A stretch of DNA of 59,107 nt from Anaerolineae bacterium (GCA_004297445.1 SCUK01000084.1:1-59107), one strand, 5' to 3'; numbered from the stretch's first letter, positions 26,207 through 32,586 are shown. Made by a program: numbers and translations. Notes: generated by a model from the letters alone, not told the origin.

Positions 26207-26258
26207 TTGAGGTGCTAGCGGGGTAACTCCCATGGGGGTTCGATTCCCCCCCTTCGCA
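26207..26258 (+). other. attP core: 3' part of tRNA-Leu(GAG)
   Basis: These 52 bases read as the 3' part of a class II tRNA-Leu. There is an anticodon loop TTGAGGT with anticodon GAG (26209-26211), the 3' anticodon strand GCTAG, a long variable arm with a GGGG/CTCC stem, a T arm GGGGG-TTCGATT-CCCCC, the acceptor strand CCTTCGC and discriminator A. The 5' strands that should pair with these are absent, so this is a fragment. Its place right beside the integrase gene fits an attP site that restores the host tRNA after integration. The sequence after the discriminator is CGA, not CCA. Confidence 0.85.
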
Positions 26259-26261
26259 CGA

Positions 26262-26291
26262 AGAAAACCTAGGCCCGGCGCTTGCGCCGGT
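26262..26291 (-). terminator. Possible intrinsic terminator at the integrase end
   Basis: A perfect hairpin (CCGGCGC, 2-base loop, GCGCCGG; 26275-26290) overlaps the last codons of the integrase. On the minus strand it is followed seven bases later by TTTTCTT. The gap between stem and T-run makes it a weak terminator. Confidence 0.35.
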
Positions 26292-27369
26292 ACACGATTG
26301 AATCCCGCGTTACACGAATGGCCTCGGCGGCGGCACGGTACGAGGGCCGCACGTACTCCGCCGTGGTCTTGGGCTGCCGGTGCCCGGCGAGGTACTGCGC
26401 CGCAGCCAGATTGCCCGTGCGCTCGAGCAGATGGGTGATTGACGCCGACCGGAAGTGCGCGCCGCAGAACCGATCCGCGAGCGCCTTCGGAAGCACCGAG
26501 CGGGCCGCTGCGTCGAGGTGCTCCCGGTAGTCGTGCCGGCCGAAGATCGGACCCTCCTCCGGGCAGACCGCATCGAGCGCCTTTCGCGCCAGCTCCGACA
26601 ACGGAACCTCGCGCCCCCAACGTACCTTGTCCACGTCGTCCGTCAGCGCGAGCCTGTCCGACCCATGTTGGTAGTGCTCGGGCACCGAGATGGCGTCGAG
26701 CGTACCGGGACGTAGCCCGGTCTCGTAGGCGACCACGAAGCGCGCGCGGATGGGGAAGACCGCGACCTTCCGGCTCGTGCTCCACTCCGGGAGCGCCGCG
26801 ATGATCGACGTCGCCTGCTGCGGAGTGAGCTCCGGTGCGCTCGATCTCCGCCGAGCACCGAACCGCTTGCCCGTCGCACTCGACGGAACACCGGGCACAA
26901 CTACCTCGCGCTGCAGGTACCCGTGCATGCGACACCATCTCAGGAATCGGCGCAGCGCCGAGAGCTCCTTCCGCACGGTCGTCGCCATCACGGTCCGCAG
27001 CCGGTCGTTCCGATACTGCTCGGCGGTCGACTCGCTGATCCCGACAAGCGTCTCCCACCGTTCGGACCAATGGCCGCCGTAGACCGTCCACGTGTCCACG
27101 GTGCTCGGGTCGATCGTGGTGTCCGAGGTCAGCCACAGTTCGACGAGCTCCGGGAGCGCAGGGGAATCACCACGCCGGACGATGCGGCGCTTGGGCGGTT
27201 CACGTTGGACGAAGTCGGCGTAGATCCGTGCAGCCTCCTTTGCAGCTTGCTCCGGATCCGAGCACCCCGTGGATCGGTCGACGCGACGACCATTGTGGGT
27301 GAAGTAGACCGTGTAGACCGAGCGGTTCGGCGGGAGCCGGATGCGCCATCCTTGCGGGTATCGAGCCAT
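26269..27369 (-). CDS. int: Tyrosine integrase
   Basis: A 366-residue site-specific recombinase. The N-terminal part (YFTHNGRRVDRSTGC, then ARIYADFVQRE) is an arm-binding-type domain, followed by a SAM-like core-binding domain (TVRKELSALRRFLRWCRMHG). The catalytic part has Arg in AYETGLRPGTL, Arg in HFRSASITH (His one residue nearer than in the usual HxxR), His in AGHRQPKTT and the nucleophile in AEYVRPS. The attP-like tRNA-Leu fragment begins 11 bases past the stop. It would integrate the phage into a host tRNA-Leu(GAG) gene. Confidence 0.93.
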   Translation of the reverse strand: MARYPQGWRIRLPPNRSVYTVYFTHNGRRVDRSTGCSDPEQAAKEAARIYADFVQREPPKRRIVRRGDSPALPELVELWLTSDTTIDPSTVDTWTVYGGHWSERWETLVGISESTAEQYRNDRLRTVMATTVRKELSALRRFLRWCRMHGYLQREVVVPGVPSSATGKRFGARRRSSAPELTPQQATSIIAALPEWSTSRKVAVFPIRARFVVAYETGLRPGTLDAISVPEHYQHGSDRLALTDDVDKVRWGREVPLSELARKALDAVCPEEGPIFGRHDYREHLDAAARSVLPKALADRFCGAHFRSASITHLLERTGNLAAAQYLAGHRQPKTTAEYVRPSYRAAAEAIRVTRDSIVYRRKRRA

Positions 27370-27509
27370 GCATCGAGGTCCGAGCGATCGAATAGGACGC
27401 GACGCCCAATCCGGACGGGCGTCAAGTCAGGCCGCACGTGGGCCTCGAATGCGCGGAGAGAAACGCGGCAGACCTTGGCCGCCTCTGCGCGGGTGAGCAG
27501 GTCGGTCAC
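27129..27509 (-). CDS. Excisionase-like HTH protein overlapping the integrase
   Basis: A 126-residue frame. Residues 1-55 (LLTRAEAAKVCRVSLRAFEAHV, VRIGRRVLFDRSDLDAWLDTRK) are a classic excisionase/MerR-type winged helix. The rest (Ser/Arg/Thr-rich) runs out of phase through the first 241 bases of the integrase and is probably a non-functional tail or a genuine long overlap. It would direct excision with the integrase and may also regulate it. Confidence 0.78.
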   Translation of the reverse strand: MTDLLTRAEAAKVCRVSLRAFEAHVRPDLTPVRIGRRVLFDRSDLDAWLDTRKDGASGSRRTARSTRSTSPTMVVASTDPRGARIRSKLQRRLHGSTPTSSNVNRPSAASSGVVIPLRSRSSSNCG

Positions 27510-27970
27510 GCGCTCCTCGCCTTCCGCCCCGGCGGCACGAGCGGCCTGGACTGCTGCAGCCGCGTCAAGTTGTCGATGTCACGCTCGAGCGTCGTTGCGG
27601 CTGCCGGCTCGGCGTGCGACCTGATCGGGTGCACACGGAAGCGCTCGATCGTCTGCGCGCTGGTCTCGGCCTGGCGCTTGCGTCCCCGAACGTGACCGCG
27701 TTCACGTCGGCGCACCAGCGCATCGGTCACGCGCGGCGACGCCTTGGCGCGCACATAGAACGCCTGGATCGTGCAGCCGACTCGACGTGCGGCTGCCGCG
27801 AGACTCTCTGAGCCGTCGAGCGCCAGGACCATGTGGTGCCGACGCGGACGCCGATTCGCGACCTGCACGCCGGTCTCCTCGATGCGAGGAATGCGTCCGT
27901 TGTCGGAGTGAGCGCAGTTAGGCTGGACGCACAGGCCGCGGAGGAAGCCATGGGAGCAACGAAGGCTCAC
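27506..27970 (-). CDS. HTH protein with CSHG-type zinc module
   Basis: A 154-residue protein. The N-terminus has LRCSHGFLRGLCVQPNCAHSD, the same cysteine/histidine module as the protein at 21175-21522. A helix-turn-helix follows (SLAAAARRVGCTIQAFYVRAK, about residues 55-75), then a basic region. Probably a DNA-binding regulator. It is coupled to its neighbours by ATGA. Confidence 0.68.
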   Translation of the reverse strand: MSLRCSHGFLRGLCVQPNCAHSDNGRIPRIEETGVQVANRRPRRHHMVLALDGSESLAAAARRVGCTIQAFYVRAKASPRVTDALVRRRERGHVRGRKRQAETSAQTIERFRVHPIRSHAEPAAATTLERDIDNLTRLQQSRPLVPPGRKARSA

Positions 27971-28341
27971 GCTGCGACCCCAGGAAGGTAGTGCGGTCGT
28001 CCATCACGAATCACCCCGGCAGGGCGAGCAGCGTTCCCCGAAACCATGCCTCCGGCAGTGCCATCAGCTTCGTCGGTTGCACGCCACTCGTCGCTTCCCT
28101 GCCGGCCGGCGCCCGCTACCCGACTATCGCCGGGGCGCTGCGTTACTCTGTGGCCTTGCGAATCGGCCGGTGAATCTTCGCGCCGCGCGATCACGCGTTG
28201 CGCGAGCGCCGTCTGTTCAGCGCTCGACTCTGGCGTCCAGCAGCCGAGCCCGAGCCAGCGGGCGAACCGAGCGAGCGAGCGCGGGCACACCGCAGACTGT
28301 ACGAGCAGCGCGTCCATGAGCTCGTCGGGGAAGCCGCTCAC
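27967..28341 (-). CDS. Hypothetical protein in the regulatory operon
   Basis: A 124-residue protein with an ordered helical start (PDELMDALLVQSAVCPRSL) and a Gly/Asp/Arg-rich, probably disordered end. No family recognised. The four-base overlaps at both ends place it in the leftward operon driven from the immunity region. Confidence 0.62.
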   Translation of the reverse strand: MSGFPDELMDALLVQSAVCPRSLARFARWLGLGCWTPESSAEQTALAQRVIARREDSPADSQGHRVTQRPGDSRVAGAGRQGSDEWRATDEADGTAGGMVSGNAARPAGVIRDGRPHYLPGVAA

Positions 28342-28607
28342 GTGCCGGTCCTCTCGCTCTCCACACCGGCGAAGTCACGCAGCGCACGCACGGCCCACGC
28401 CGGTACCGCCGTCATGCTCGGCCCAGTCGTCTCCCAACGCTCCACGGTCTGGCGCGCAACACCGAGCTCAGAGGCGCATCGGAGCTGGGACCATCCGAGC
28501 GCATGGCGCGCGAGCACGAACGCGCGGCGCTCATGCTCCCAGGCGGACACCCGCATCCCAGAGGGTGAGCACCGAGCCAACGGTCTCAGCTTGAGATTCG
28601 TGCTCAC
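28338..28607 (-). CDS. Small HTH (XRE-like) protein
   Basis: An 89-residue protein from GTG 28607, which follows a GGGGGG ribosome site; an internal ATG at 28556 gives 72 residues. The sequence RRAFVLARHALGWSQLRCASELGV...ARQTVERWE is an XRE-type helix-turn-helix. It probably controls one of the nearby promoters. Confidence 0.68.
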   Translation of the reverse strand: MSTNLKLRPLARCSPSGMRVSAWEHERRAFVLARHALGWSQLRCASELGVARQTVERWETTGPSMTAVPAWAVRALRDFAGVESERTGT

Positions 28608-28618
28608 TTGCCCCCCGC

Positions 28619-28647
28619 TTGACTCCGACCGTTCGGTCGGCTCGGAT
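28619..28647 (+). promoter_or_regulatory. Candidate promoter with a palindrome in the spacer
   Basis: A -35 TTGACT (28619-28624) and a weak -10 TCGGAT (28642-28647) are 17 bases apart. The spacer is filled by CCGACCGTTCGGTCGG (28625-28640), an inverted repeat with 7-base arms. A short leader follows to a GGAGGTG site and the lipoprotein start at 28667. The arrangement suggests a repressed promoter using an operator different from TGTAGC. Confidence 0.45.
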
Positions 28648-28666
28648 TGCACGCTCGGAGGTGACG

Positions 28667-28759
28667 ATGCGGTGCAAAATGCTCTTGGCCCTGGCGCTGG
28701 TCTCGTGCATGCCGACGTACAATGGCCAGCTGCTGATTCGGTGCAGGGGCGGGCATTAG
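28667..28759 (+). CDS. Tiny plus-strand lipoprotein (30 aa)
   Basis: A 30-residue ORF with a GGAGGTG ribosome site four bases ahead of the ATG. It starts MRCK, then a hydrophobic run MLLALALV, lipobox LVSC with Cys14, and a 17-residue mature peptide. It opposes the leftward operon and nearly fills the gap between two minus-strand HTH genes. Competing minus-strand frames (28604-28756 and 28531-28722) exist but are less convincing. It may be a lysogenic-conversion or exclusion peptide (inference). Confidence 0.5.
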   Translation: MRCKMLLALALVSCMPTYNGQLLIRCRGGH

Positions 28760-29049
28760 GCCGCGGCTCCACCGTCTGCGTTTCCGTTCTCCTGTGCGTC
28801 CGGGTTCTCCCATCCGCTCGCCGGTGCTTCCGGGTTCTCCCATCCGCTCGCCGGTGCTTCACCCTTGGTTTCACGTTCGAGCAACGCCGCGGTCTCGACC
28901 GACGGTTTGCGACGTCCGGTGCAGAAGCGCCAGAGCATCGTGCGATGAACGCCGCGCGCCTCCAATCTCTTTGCCAGCTCCGAATCGGCACTGAGGGCAG
29001 CCTTGAGACCCTCTGCGGCCTTGCTCAGTGGGCGCGTCTGTTCTGCCAT
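28756..29049 (-). CDS. Small XRE-like protein of the leftward immunity promoter
   Basis: A 97-residue protein with a helix-turn-helix pattern (SELAKRLEARGVHRTMLWRFCTGRRKPSVETAALLE) and an acidic tail containing two copies of EAPASGWENP. The ATG at 29049 is only six bases past the -10 TACATA of the leftward promoter, so the mRNA is probably leaderless. By position it corresponds to a Cro-like or early leftward regulator. It ends in a TAATG junction. Confidence 0.72.
   Translation of the reverse strand: MAEQTRPLSKAAEGLKAALSADSELAKRLEARGVHRTMLWRFCTGRRKPSVETAALLERETKGEAPASGWENPEAPASGWENPDAQENGNADGGAAA
28801..28860. repeat. 30-bp in-frame tandem duplication
   Basis: The segment 28801-28830 is repeated exactly at 28831-28860, giving EAPASGWENP twice in the C-terminal tail of the XRE-like protein. 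Confidence 0.96.
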
Positions 29050-29053
29050 GGAG

Positions 29054-29095
29054 CGTATGTAGCTCACTGGCTGCGGCGTCGTCAAGGGGCTACAT
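29054..29095 (-). promoter_or_regulatory. Leftward early promoter (PL-like) with operator
   Basis: On the minus strand: -35 TTGACG (29085-29080), 18-base spacer, -10 TACATA (29061-29056). An operator resembling TGTAGC-N6-GCTACA fills the spacer to the -10, and another half-site lies just before the -35. The 42-base element matches the rightward promoter at 29740-29781 in 34 positions. It reads into the XRE-like gene at 29049. Confidence 0.8.
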
Positions 29096-29122
29096 TGTGA
29101 ACTCGACGCCGCCCCTCCTGTC

Positions 29123-29151
29123 TTGTAGCCATTCAGCTACCCGCCTACACT
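29123..29151 (+). promoter_or_regulatory. Repressor maintenance-type promoter with operator
   Basis: A -35-like TTGTAG (29123-29128) and -10 TACACT (29146-29151) are 17 bases apart. The operator TGTAGC-cattca-GCTACC (29124-29141) covers the -35 and most of the spacer. The repressor ATG at 29160 follows the -10 by eight bases, so a leaderless, self-regulated transcript is likely. Confidence 0.6.
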
Positions 29152-29159
29152 CGGCACCG

Positions 29160-29536
29160 ATGGAGCTGCCCACCATGGGTCACCGCGCGTTCTTCGCCTA
29201 TCAGTGCCTGCCGCGTGACGCCATGGGGCGGAGCCCATCATACCGGCAGCTGGAACGTGAGAACGGGCTCTCCGAAAGCTGATCTGGGACGAGCTGTCAC
29301 GGCCCGGCTATCAAACCATGCTCCGCCTCGCCAAGGCCCTCCAGTGCTCCGAGGAATGGCTTAGCAGTGGCAAGGGGAGCGGTCCGACCGCTCGATTCCC
29401 TGTCGCCCCGCGGCCCGCTGAGAAGCCCGCTCGGGAGCCCGGACTGAGTGAGACTGTCGTCGCTCGTTTCGACAAGGACGCGGACAAGCTCGGCAAGCGT
29501 CGCAAGCCCTCGCGCCGACGCAACACAAGCAAATAG
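29160..29536 (+). pseudogene. CI-like XRE repressor split by a -1 frameshift
   Basis: Two frames together read as one XRE-type repressor. The first runs from ATG 29160 (or 29175) to TGA 29280-29282 and ends ...SYRQLERENGLSES. The second continues from about 29276 as KLIWDELSRPGYQTMLRLAKALQCSEEWLSSGKG and ends at 29536 in a Lys/Arg-rich tail. Joined by a -1 shift at GAAAGC they complete the helix-turn-helix domain. The gene lies between the two TGTAGC operator clusters, as cI does in lambda. The break may be a sequencing error, a true mutation (a non-inducing or virulent variant), or programmed slippage; no classic slippery heptamer is present. Confidence 0.6.
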
Positions 29537-29623
29537 GGCAACCGGAGCACCGTCCCGGTTCTCCGGGTCGTAGACCTTTGCCCTCAATACACCGTCCCGC
29601 TCCTCTACGGCTGTAACGAACAT
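29297..29623 (-). CDS. Minus-strand ORF antisense to the repressor
   Basis: A 108-residue frame starting at ATG 29623 with a strong GGGAGG site five bases ahead. Its first half (MFVTAVEERDGVLRAKVYD...) lies outside the repressor and looks coding (strands, charged loops). The second half is antisense to the repressor and is poorer. It may be a real small regulator, which would make the locus doubly coded in part, or the start signals may be fortuitous. Confidence 0.42.
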   Translation of the reverse strand: MFVTAVEERDGVLRAKVYDPENRDGAPVALFACVASARGLATLAELVRVLVETSDDSLTQSGLPSGLLSGPRGDRESSGRTAPLATAKPFLGALEGLGEAEHGLIAGP

Positions 29624-29739
29624 TCCTGCCTCCCTGGCAAGCGCAGAGCATAGACCCGACAACGGCTGCGGGGATGAGCGCAGTCCACCCCCGAGGTGAC
29701 ATTCCGGGAGGGTACCTGTAGCCCCCTGTCGAATTCTTC

Positions 29740-29781
29740 ATGTAGCTACTTGACGACGCTGTAGCCGATGCGCTACATACC
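29740..29781 (+). promoter_or_regulatory. Rightward early promoter (PR-like) with perfect operator
   Basis: -35 TTGACG (29750-29755), 18-base spacer, -10 TACATA (29774-29779). The perfect operator TGTAGC-cgatgc-GCTACA (29760-29777) lies in the spacer and overlaps the -10. A half-site at 29741-29746 precedes the -35, and another occurs at 29717-29722. It is nearly identical to the leftward element at 29054-29095. It drives the plus-strand operon beginning at 29803 through a short leader. The remainder of 29624-29739 shows no gene. Confidence 0.82.
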
Positions 29782-29802
29782 GGTGTCACCGAGAGGCACC
29801 CT

Positions 29803-30039
29803 ATGAACGAACGCATCGAGCTCACCGCCGCCGACCGGCAAGCAGTGTCGGCGCTCCTTGACTGGTCGCAACGCACGCTCGGCACGCAGCGCCAGCGTCA
29901 GGTCATCGTCACGCAGCAGGCGACTCGGGTGACGGTGACTCTCCGCTTCGGCGAGCTCTACACGTTCACGGTGACCCGGGCGACGTTGGCGGAGGCTGCG
30001 AATGCCGCGCTCGGTGCGGCCAATCGGGAGCTGTCGTGA
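29803..30039 (+). CDS. First gene of the rightward early operon, hypothetical
   Basis: A 78-residue protein (helix ELTAADRQAVSALLDWSQR, then strands VIVTQQATRVTVTLRF and a C-terminal Ala-rich helix). It is the first gene after the repressor-controlled rightward promoter, with a GAGAGG ribosome site. That position often holds regulators, but no HTH is seen. The GTG of the next gene overlaps its stop. Confidence 0.68.
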   Translation: MNERIELTAADRQAVSALLDWSQRTLGTQRQRQVIVTQQATRVTVTLRFGELYTFTVTRATLAEAANAALGAANRELS

Positions 30040-30410
30040 GCTCGCCGTGCGACCTGTGCGGAGCGGATCACTGGGGCACCACGTGCGACGGCATGCCGTT
30101 GACGCTGCTCGACGAGCCCGCGCCGGAATGCGCCTCGTGCGGCTGGGGCTCGCGACAGACCGAGCGGTGCACGCTCTGCCGCTGCGAGGACGCCGCGCCC
30201 ACCGCGCTCGCCCGCGTCGTGCTGCCGGCGCTCGACGAGCTCATGCAGAGGCGGGCGGGGAAGCGCACGGTCGTTGCCGCGATCTCCGAGTCGGTCGACG
30301 CGGCGTTCACCGACCTGGAGTGGAATGCCTACGACGTCGTCCAGCGCGTCGGATGCCTGGCGATGTTCGTGTCGCTCGGATCGCTTGCGGCGCTGTCGAG
30401 GGTGCTGTGA
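30036..30410 (+). CDS. Cysteine-rich hypothetical protein
   Basis: A 124-residue protein from GTG 30036. The N-terminal half has three cysteine pairs (CDLCGADHWGTTC, CASCGWG, CTLCRC), suggesting two zinc ribbons; the C-terminal half is helical and hydrophobic. Unknown function. Confidence 0.7.
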   Translation: MSSPCDLCGADHWGTTCDGMPLTLLDEPAPECASCGWGSRQTERCTLCRCEDAAPTALARVVLPALDELMQRRAGKRTVVAAISESVDAAFTDLEWNAYDVVQRVGCLAMFVSLGSLAALSRVL

Positions 30411-30820
30411 AAGACTGCTGGTGCACCGTGTGCGGCTTCCGTGTTCCTCCGGAGGTAGCGGCCGGACCATTGCGTTGCTGCCCTGCATGTAAATCAACTG
30501 GAGTGCCATGCGATCCGGCGGCCGATTTCCTGATCGAGGTGAATTGGCACGAGTTGCGCATTCTCGGCATTTGGGCATCGAACTGGGCTGCCGAGAAGTT
30601 TGGCAACGACGTCGACAGCGCACGGGCGCTGCGCGGCATTCTGTCGCGCCTCGAACGTCAGGCGCCTGGCATGCCACCACTCACACTTGGCGGCGAGCTG
30701 CGCCTGGTGCGTGAGTCCGGGTTCGAGGTCTCCGCAAGCACAATTCCGTCTGAAGGATTCGTAGTCGTCAATGGTCCCGGTGCGGTCGGCTTTGCCAAGA
30801 AACCGGAGCCGAAACTGTGA
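30407..30820 (+). CDS. Zinc-ribbon hypothetical protein
   Basis: A 137-residue protein from GTG 30407 in a GTGA overlap. It begins with a zinc ribbon (CWCTVCGFRVPP then CCPACKSTGVPC) and continues with a helical domain (NWHELRILGIWASNWAAEKF). No family identified. It is coupled to the next gene by GTGA. Confidence 0.68.
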   Translation: MKDCWCTVCGFRVPPEVAAGPLRCCPACKSTGVPCDPAADFLIEVNWHELRILGIWASNWAAEKFGNDVDSARALRGILSRLERQAPGMPPLTLGGELRLVRESGFEVSASTIPSEGFVVVNGPGAVGFAKKPEPKL

Positions 30821-31059
30821 CCGCCCTCGATCGCTTCGAAGCCCTCGCTGCGCTGTACTACGCGGACACCGGCCACATGCGACCGGGCAAGGATTCGCGG
30901 ACCGAGGACACGAGCAGCGCTGAGAACCGCGGCCGGTTCGACAAGTGGGTCTCCGAGGGAGATGCGCTGACCAAGGCGCTCGACCGGATCGTGTTGCTGG
31001 AATCGAAGCTCGAAGCCATCGAGGCCGACGCGCTCGACGCGAAGTTCAGGGAGCCATGA
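30817..31059 (+). CDS. Small hypothetical protein
   Basis: An 80-residue acidic protein with a start helix (LDRFEALAALYYADTGHMRPG) and a coiled-coil end (KALDRIVLLESKLEAIEA). It is coupled at both ends by four-base overlaps. Confidence 0.66.
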   Translation: MTALDRFEALAALYYADTGHMRPGKDSRTEDTSSAENRGRFDKWVSEGDALTKALDRIVLLESKLEAIEADALDAKFREP

Positions 31060-31385
31060 ACATTCACGAAAGCTGGGCGCGAGCCAAGAAAATAGACGCC
31101 CTTGTCAGCGCGATCGACGCCGCACGCATCGAGGTCCCCGAGTGCTCGCTACTCAGCCTGAACGGATGGCTGCGACTGCAGACGCCCGAATGGTGGGCTG
31201 AGCTTAGCAAGCGAGCCGGCATCCGCCCGCCCAGCGCCATCACGATCGAGGCCGTGCTTCTGACGCTGGAGGCCCGCGCAGAGGAATCAGCCGAGGCCGA
31301 ACCGGACCTGAGCGCGATGGCTCCGATTGCTGTCCGGGTCTCCGACGCCCTCATCGCCGAGCTCGACAATCCGAGGAAACCATGA
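31056..31385 (+). CDS. Small hypothetical protein
   Basis: A 109-residue acidic helical protein (MNIHESWARAKKIDALVSAI...), start ATG 31056 overlapping the upstream stop. No motif recognised. Confidence 0.66.
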   Translation: MNIHESWARAKKIDALVSAIDAARIEVPECSLLSLNGWLRLQTPEWWAELSKRAGIRPPSAITIEAVLLTLEARAEESAEAEPDLSAMAPIAVRVSDALIAELDNPRKP

Positions 31386-31699
31386 CATCCGCCCGCTCCC
31401 CCATCGACTACCTCGACCGTGCCCGCGCCCTCTCTCCATCCGAGCGCGCCGCCCACCTGGCCAACCCCGAGCCGACCGCGTCGACCACGACCGACCCCCT
31501 CGCTGCTCGCGCAATCGACCGCTGGGAGGCCGCCGTGGCCGGGCTCGAGCTGGCCAGGCAGATGATCGGGGACGCGCTCAACGGCTCGCCTGACGCCCGT
31601 GCCGAGGCCGAGCGCGCGCTGCGGATCGCCTGCGGTCGCGTCGAGGCGGCGGGGTCGGAGTTGTGTGTGGTGGCTGCGAGCTTGGGAGTGAAACGATGA
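31382..31699 (+). CDS. Small hypothetical protein
   Basis: A 105-residue Ala/Arg-rich helical protein (AIDRWEAAVAGLELARQMIGD...). Coupled upstream by ATGA; no family recognised. Confidence 0.65.
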   Translation: MTSARSPIDYLDRARALSPSERAAHLANPEPTASTTTDPLAARAIDRWEAAVAGLELARQMIGDALNGSPDARAEAERALRIACGRVEAAGSELCVVAASLGVKR

Positions 31700-32091
31700 T
31701 GGTTTTTACGGCTAATCAGTTAGTAGCGCATGCTGTCGGTGATTACGTACTTCAGTCCGATTACATGGCCAACAACAAGACCAAGCAATCCTTCGCCTGT
31801 TTTCTCCACGTGGTCTTCTATGCGCTGCCGTTCGTTTTGATGACACGGTCGCCATCAGCAGTGCTGTTCATCGCCGGAACTCACTTTGTTATCGACAGGT
31901 GGCGACTGGCGCGGTTCGTCTGTTGGGCCAAGAACTTCCTAGGCCCACGTTCCTCTTGGGCACCGTGGTCGGACTGCGTGGCTACTGGCTACCCATCTGC
32001 TCGACCGCCATGGCTGAGCGTCTGGCTACTGATCATCGCCGACAATCTCATGCACGTCTGTATGAACGCTGTCGCTCTCAATTACCTGTAA
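31696..32091 (+). CDS. DUF3307-type integral membrane protein
   Basis: A 131-residue membrane protein. The sequence NQLVAHAVGDYVLQSDYMANNK, the helix FLHVVFYALPFVLM and the motif THFVIDRWRLARF are hallmarks of DUF3307 proteins, which have about four membrane spans. Function in phages is unknown; it may alter the host envelope early in infection. ATG 31696 overlaps the upstream stop. Confidence 0.82.
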   Translation: MMVFTANQLVAHAVGDYVLQSDYMANNKTKQSFACFLHVVFYALPFVLMTRSPSAVLFIAGTHFVIDRWRLARFVCWAKNFLGPRSSWAPWSDCVATGYPSARPPWLSVWLLIIADNLMHVCMNAVALNYL

Positions 32092-32098
32092 GGAAACC

Positions 32099-32338
32099 AT
32101 GAGCAAGCTCGAATCGGCGGAGGAGTTCGTGGAACGAGTCGATTTCTACGACCCGATGGGCGCGGCTGCAGAGATGGTCCGCGCCCGCGACACCGCCCAG
32201 TTCCGTGCCGGAGCGCTGGCGGCGCTGGAGGAGCTCCCGCGCATCGATGCCTACATCTTGTCGGCTGCGCACATCGCAATCGCAAGGACCCAACTAGATG
32301 CGTTCCGTCGCCGCATCGAATCGGGAGATTGGCCATGA
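32099..32338 (+). CDS. Small protein, paralogue 1 of a duplicated pair
   Basis: A 79-residue protein starting MSKLESAEEFVERV, with a shared core RARDTAQFRAGALAALEE and end RRRIESGDWP. A second copy lies at 32894-33124, and the start region is nearly identical in DNA, including the ribosome site. Helical; unknown function. Confidence 0.72.
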   Translation: MSKLESAEEFVERVDFYDPMGAAAEMVRARDTAQFRAGALAALEELPRIDAYILSAAHIAIARTQLDAFRRRIESGDWP

Positions 32339-32586
32339 CCGGCGCCACCAAGCCGAGCGCACCGCGCTGGGTCACTGTGTCCGAAGGCCTGAGCGGCTGG
32401 TTCGCCGTGCTCGTCTGGACCAATCCCGAGGGCTATGTAGAACCGTACGATACCGGCATGGGGCGATATCGGTCCCGCGAAGAAGCGGAACAAGAGGGCC
32501 GCGAGTGGGCCGATGCCGAGGGTCTGGAGTTCTTCGCAGCATGGCCGCCCCGCTGCTCACCGAGGTCGAACGATGTTGAGCCTTGA
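32335..32586 (+). CDS. Small hypothetical protein
   Basis: An 83-residue protein (APRWVTVSEGLSGWFAVLVWTN, GRYRSREEAEQEGREWADAEG) resembling small phage proteins with a beta hairpin and one helix. ATGA-coupled. It overlaps the next gene by 14 bases. Confidence 0.66.
   Translation: MTGATKPSAPRWVTVSEGLSGWFAVLVWTNPEGYVEPYDTGMGRYRSREEAEQEGREWADAEGLEFFAAWPPRCSPRSNDVEP

Noticed and set aside
26207..26258. Complete functional tRNA-Leu
   Set aside because: The 5' acceptor, D arm and 5' anticodon strand are absent; bases before the anticodon loop do not pair with GCTAG.
26188..26259. TTCGCAC direct repeats as attachment-site arms
   Set aside because: Only seven bases long and one copy is the tRNA acceptor strand; chance cannot be excluded.
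26045..27136. A 363-codon minus-strand frame over the integrase
   Set aside because: It is out of phase with a clear tyrosine recombinase, has Arg/Gly/Ala-rich composition and no domain. Only its last 49 codons, past the integrase end, are kept as a weak candidate.
28531..28756. Two minus-strand frames (63 and 50 codons) in the gap of the immunity operon
   Set aside because: Each has a plausible overlap or composition, but they conflict with each other and with the plus-strand lipoprotein, which has a ribosome site, lipobox and promoter. Left as unresolved alternatives.
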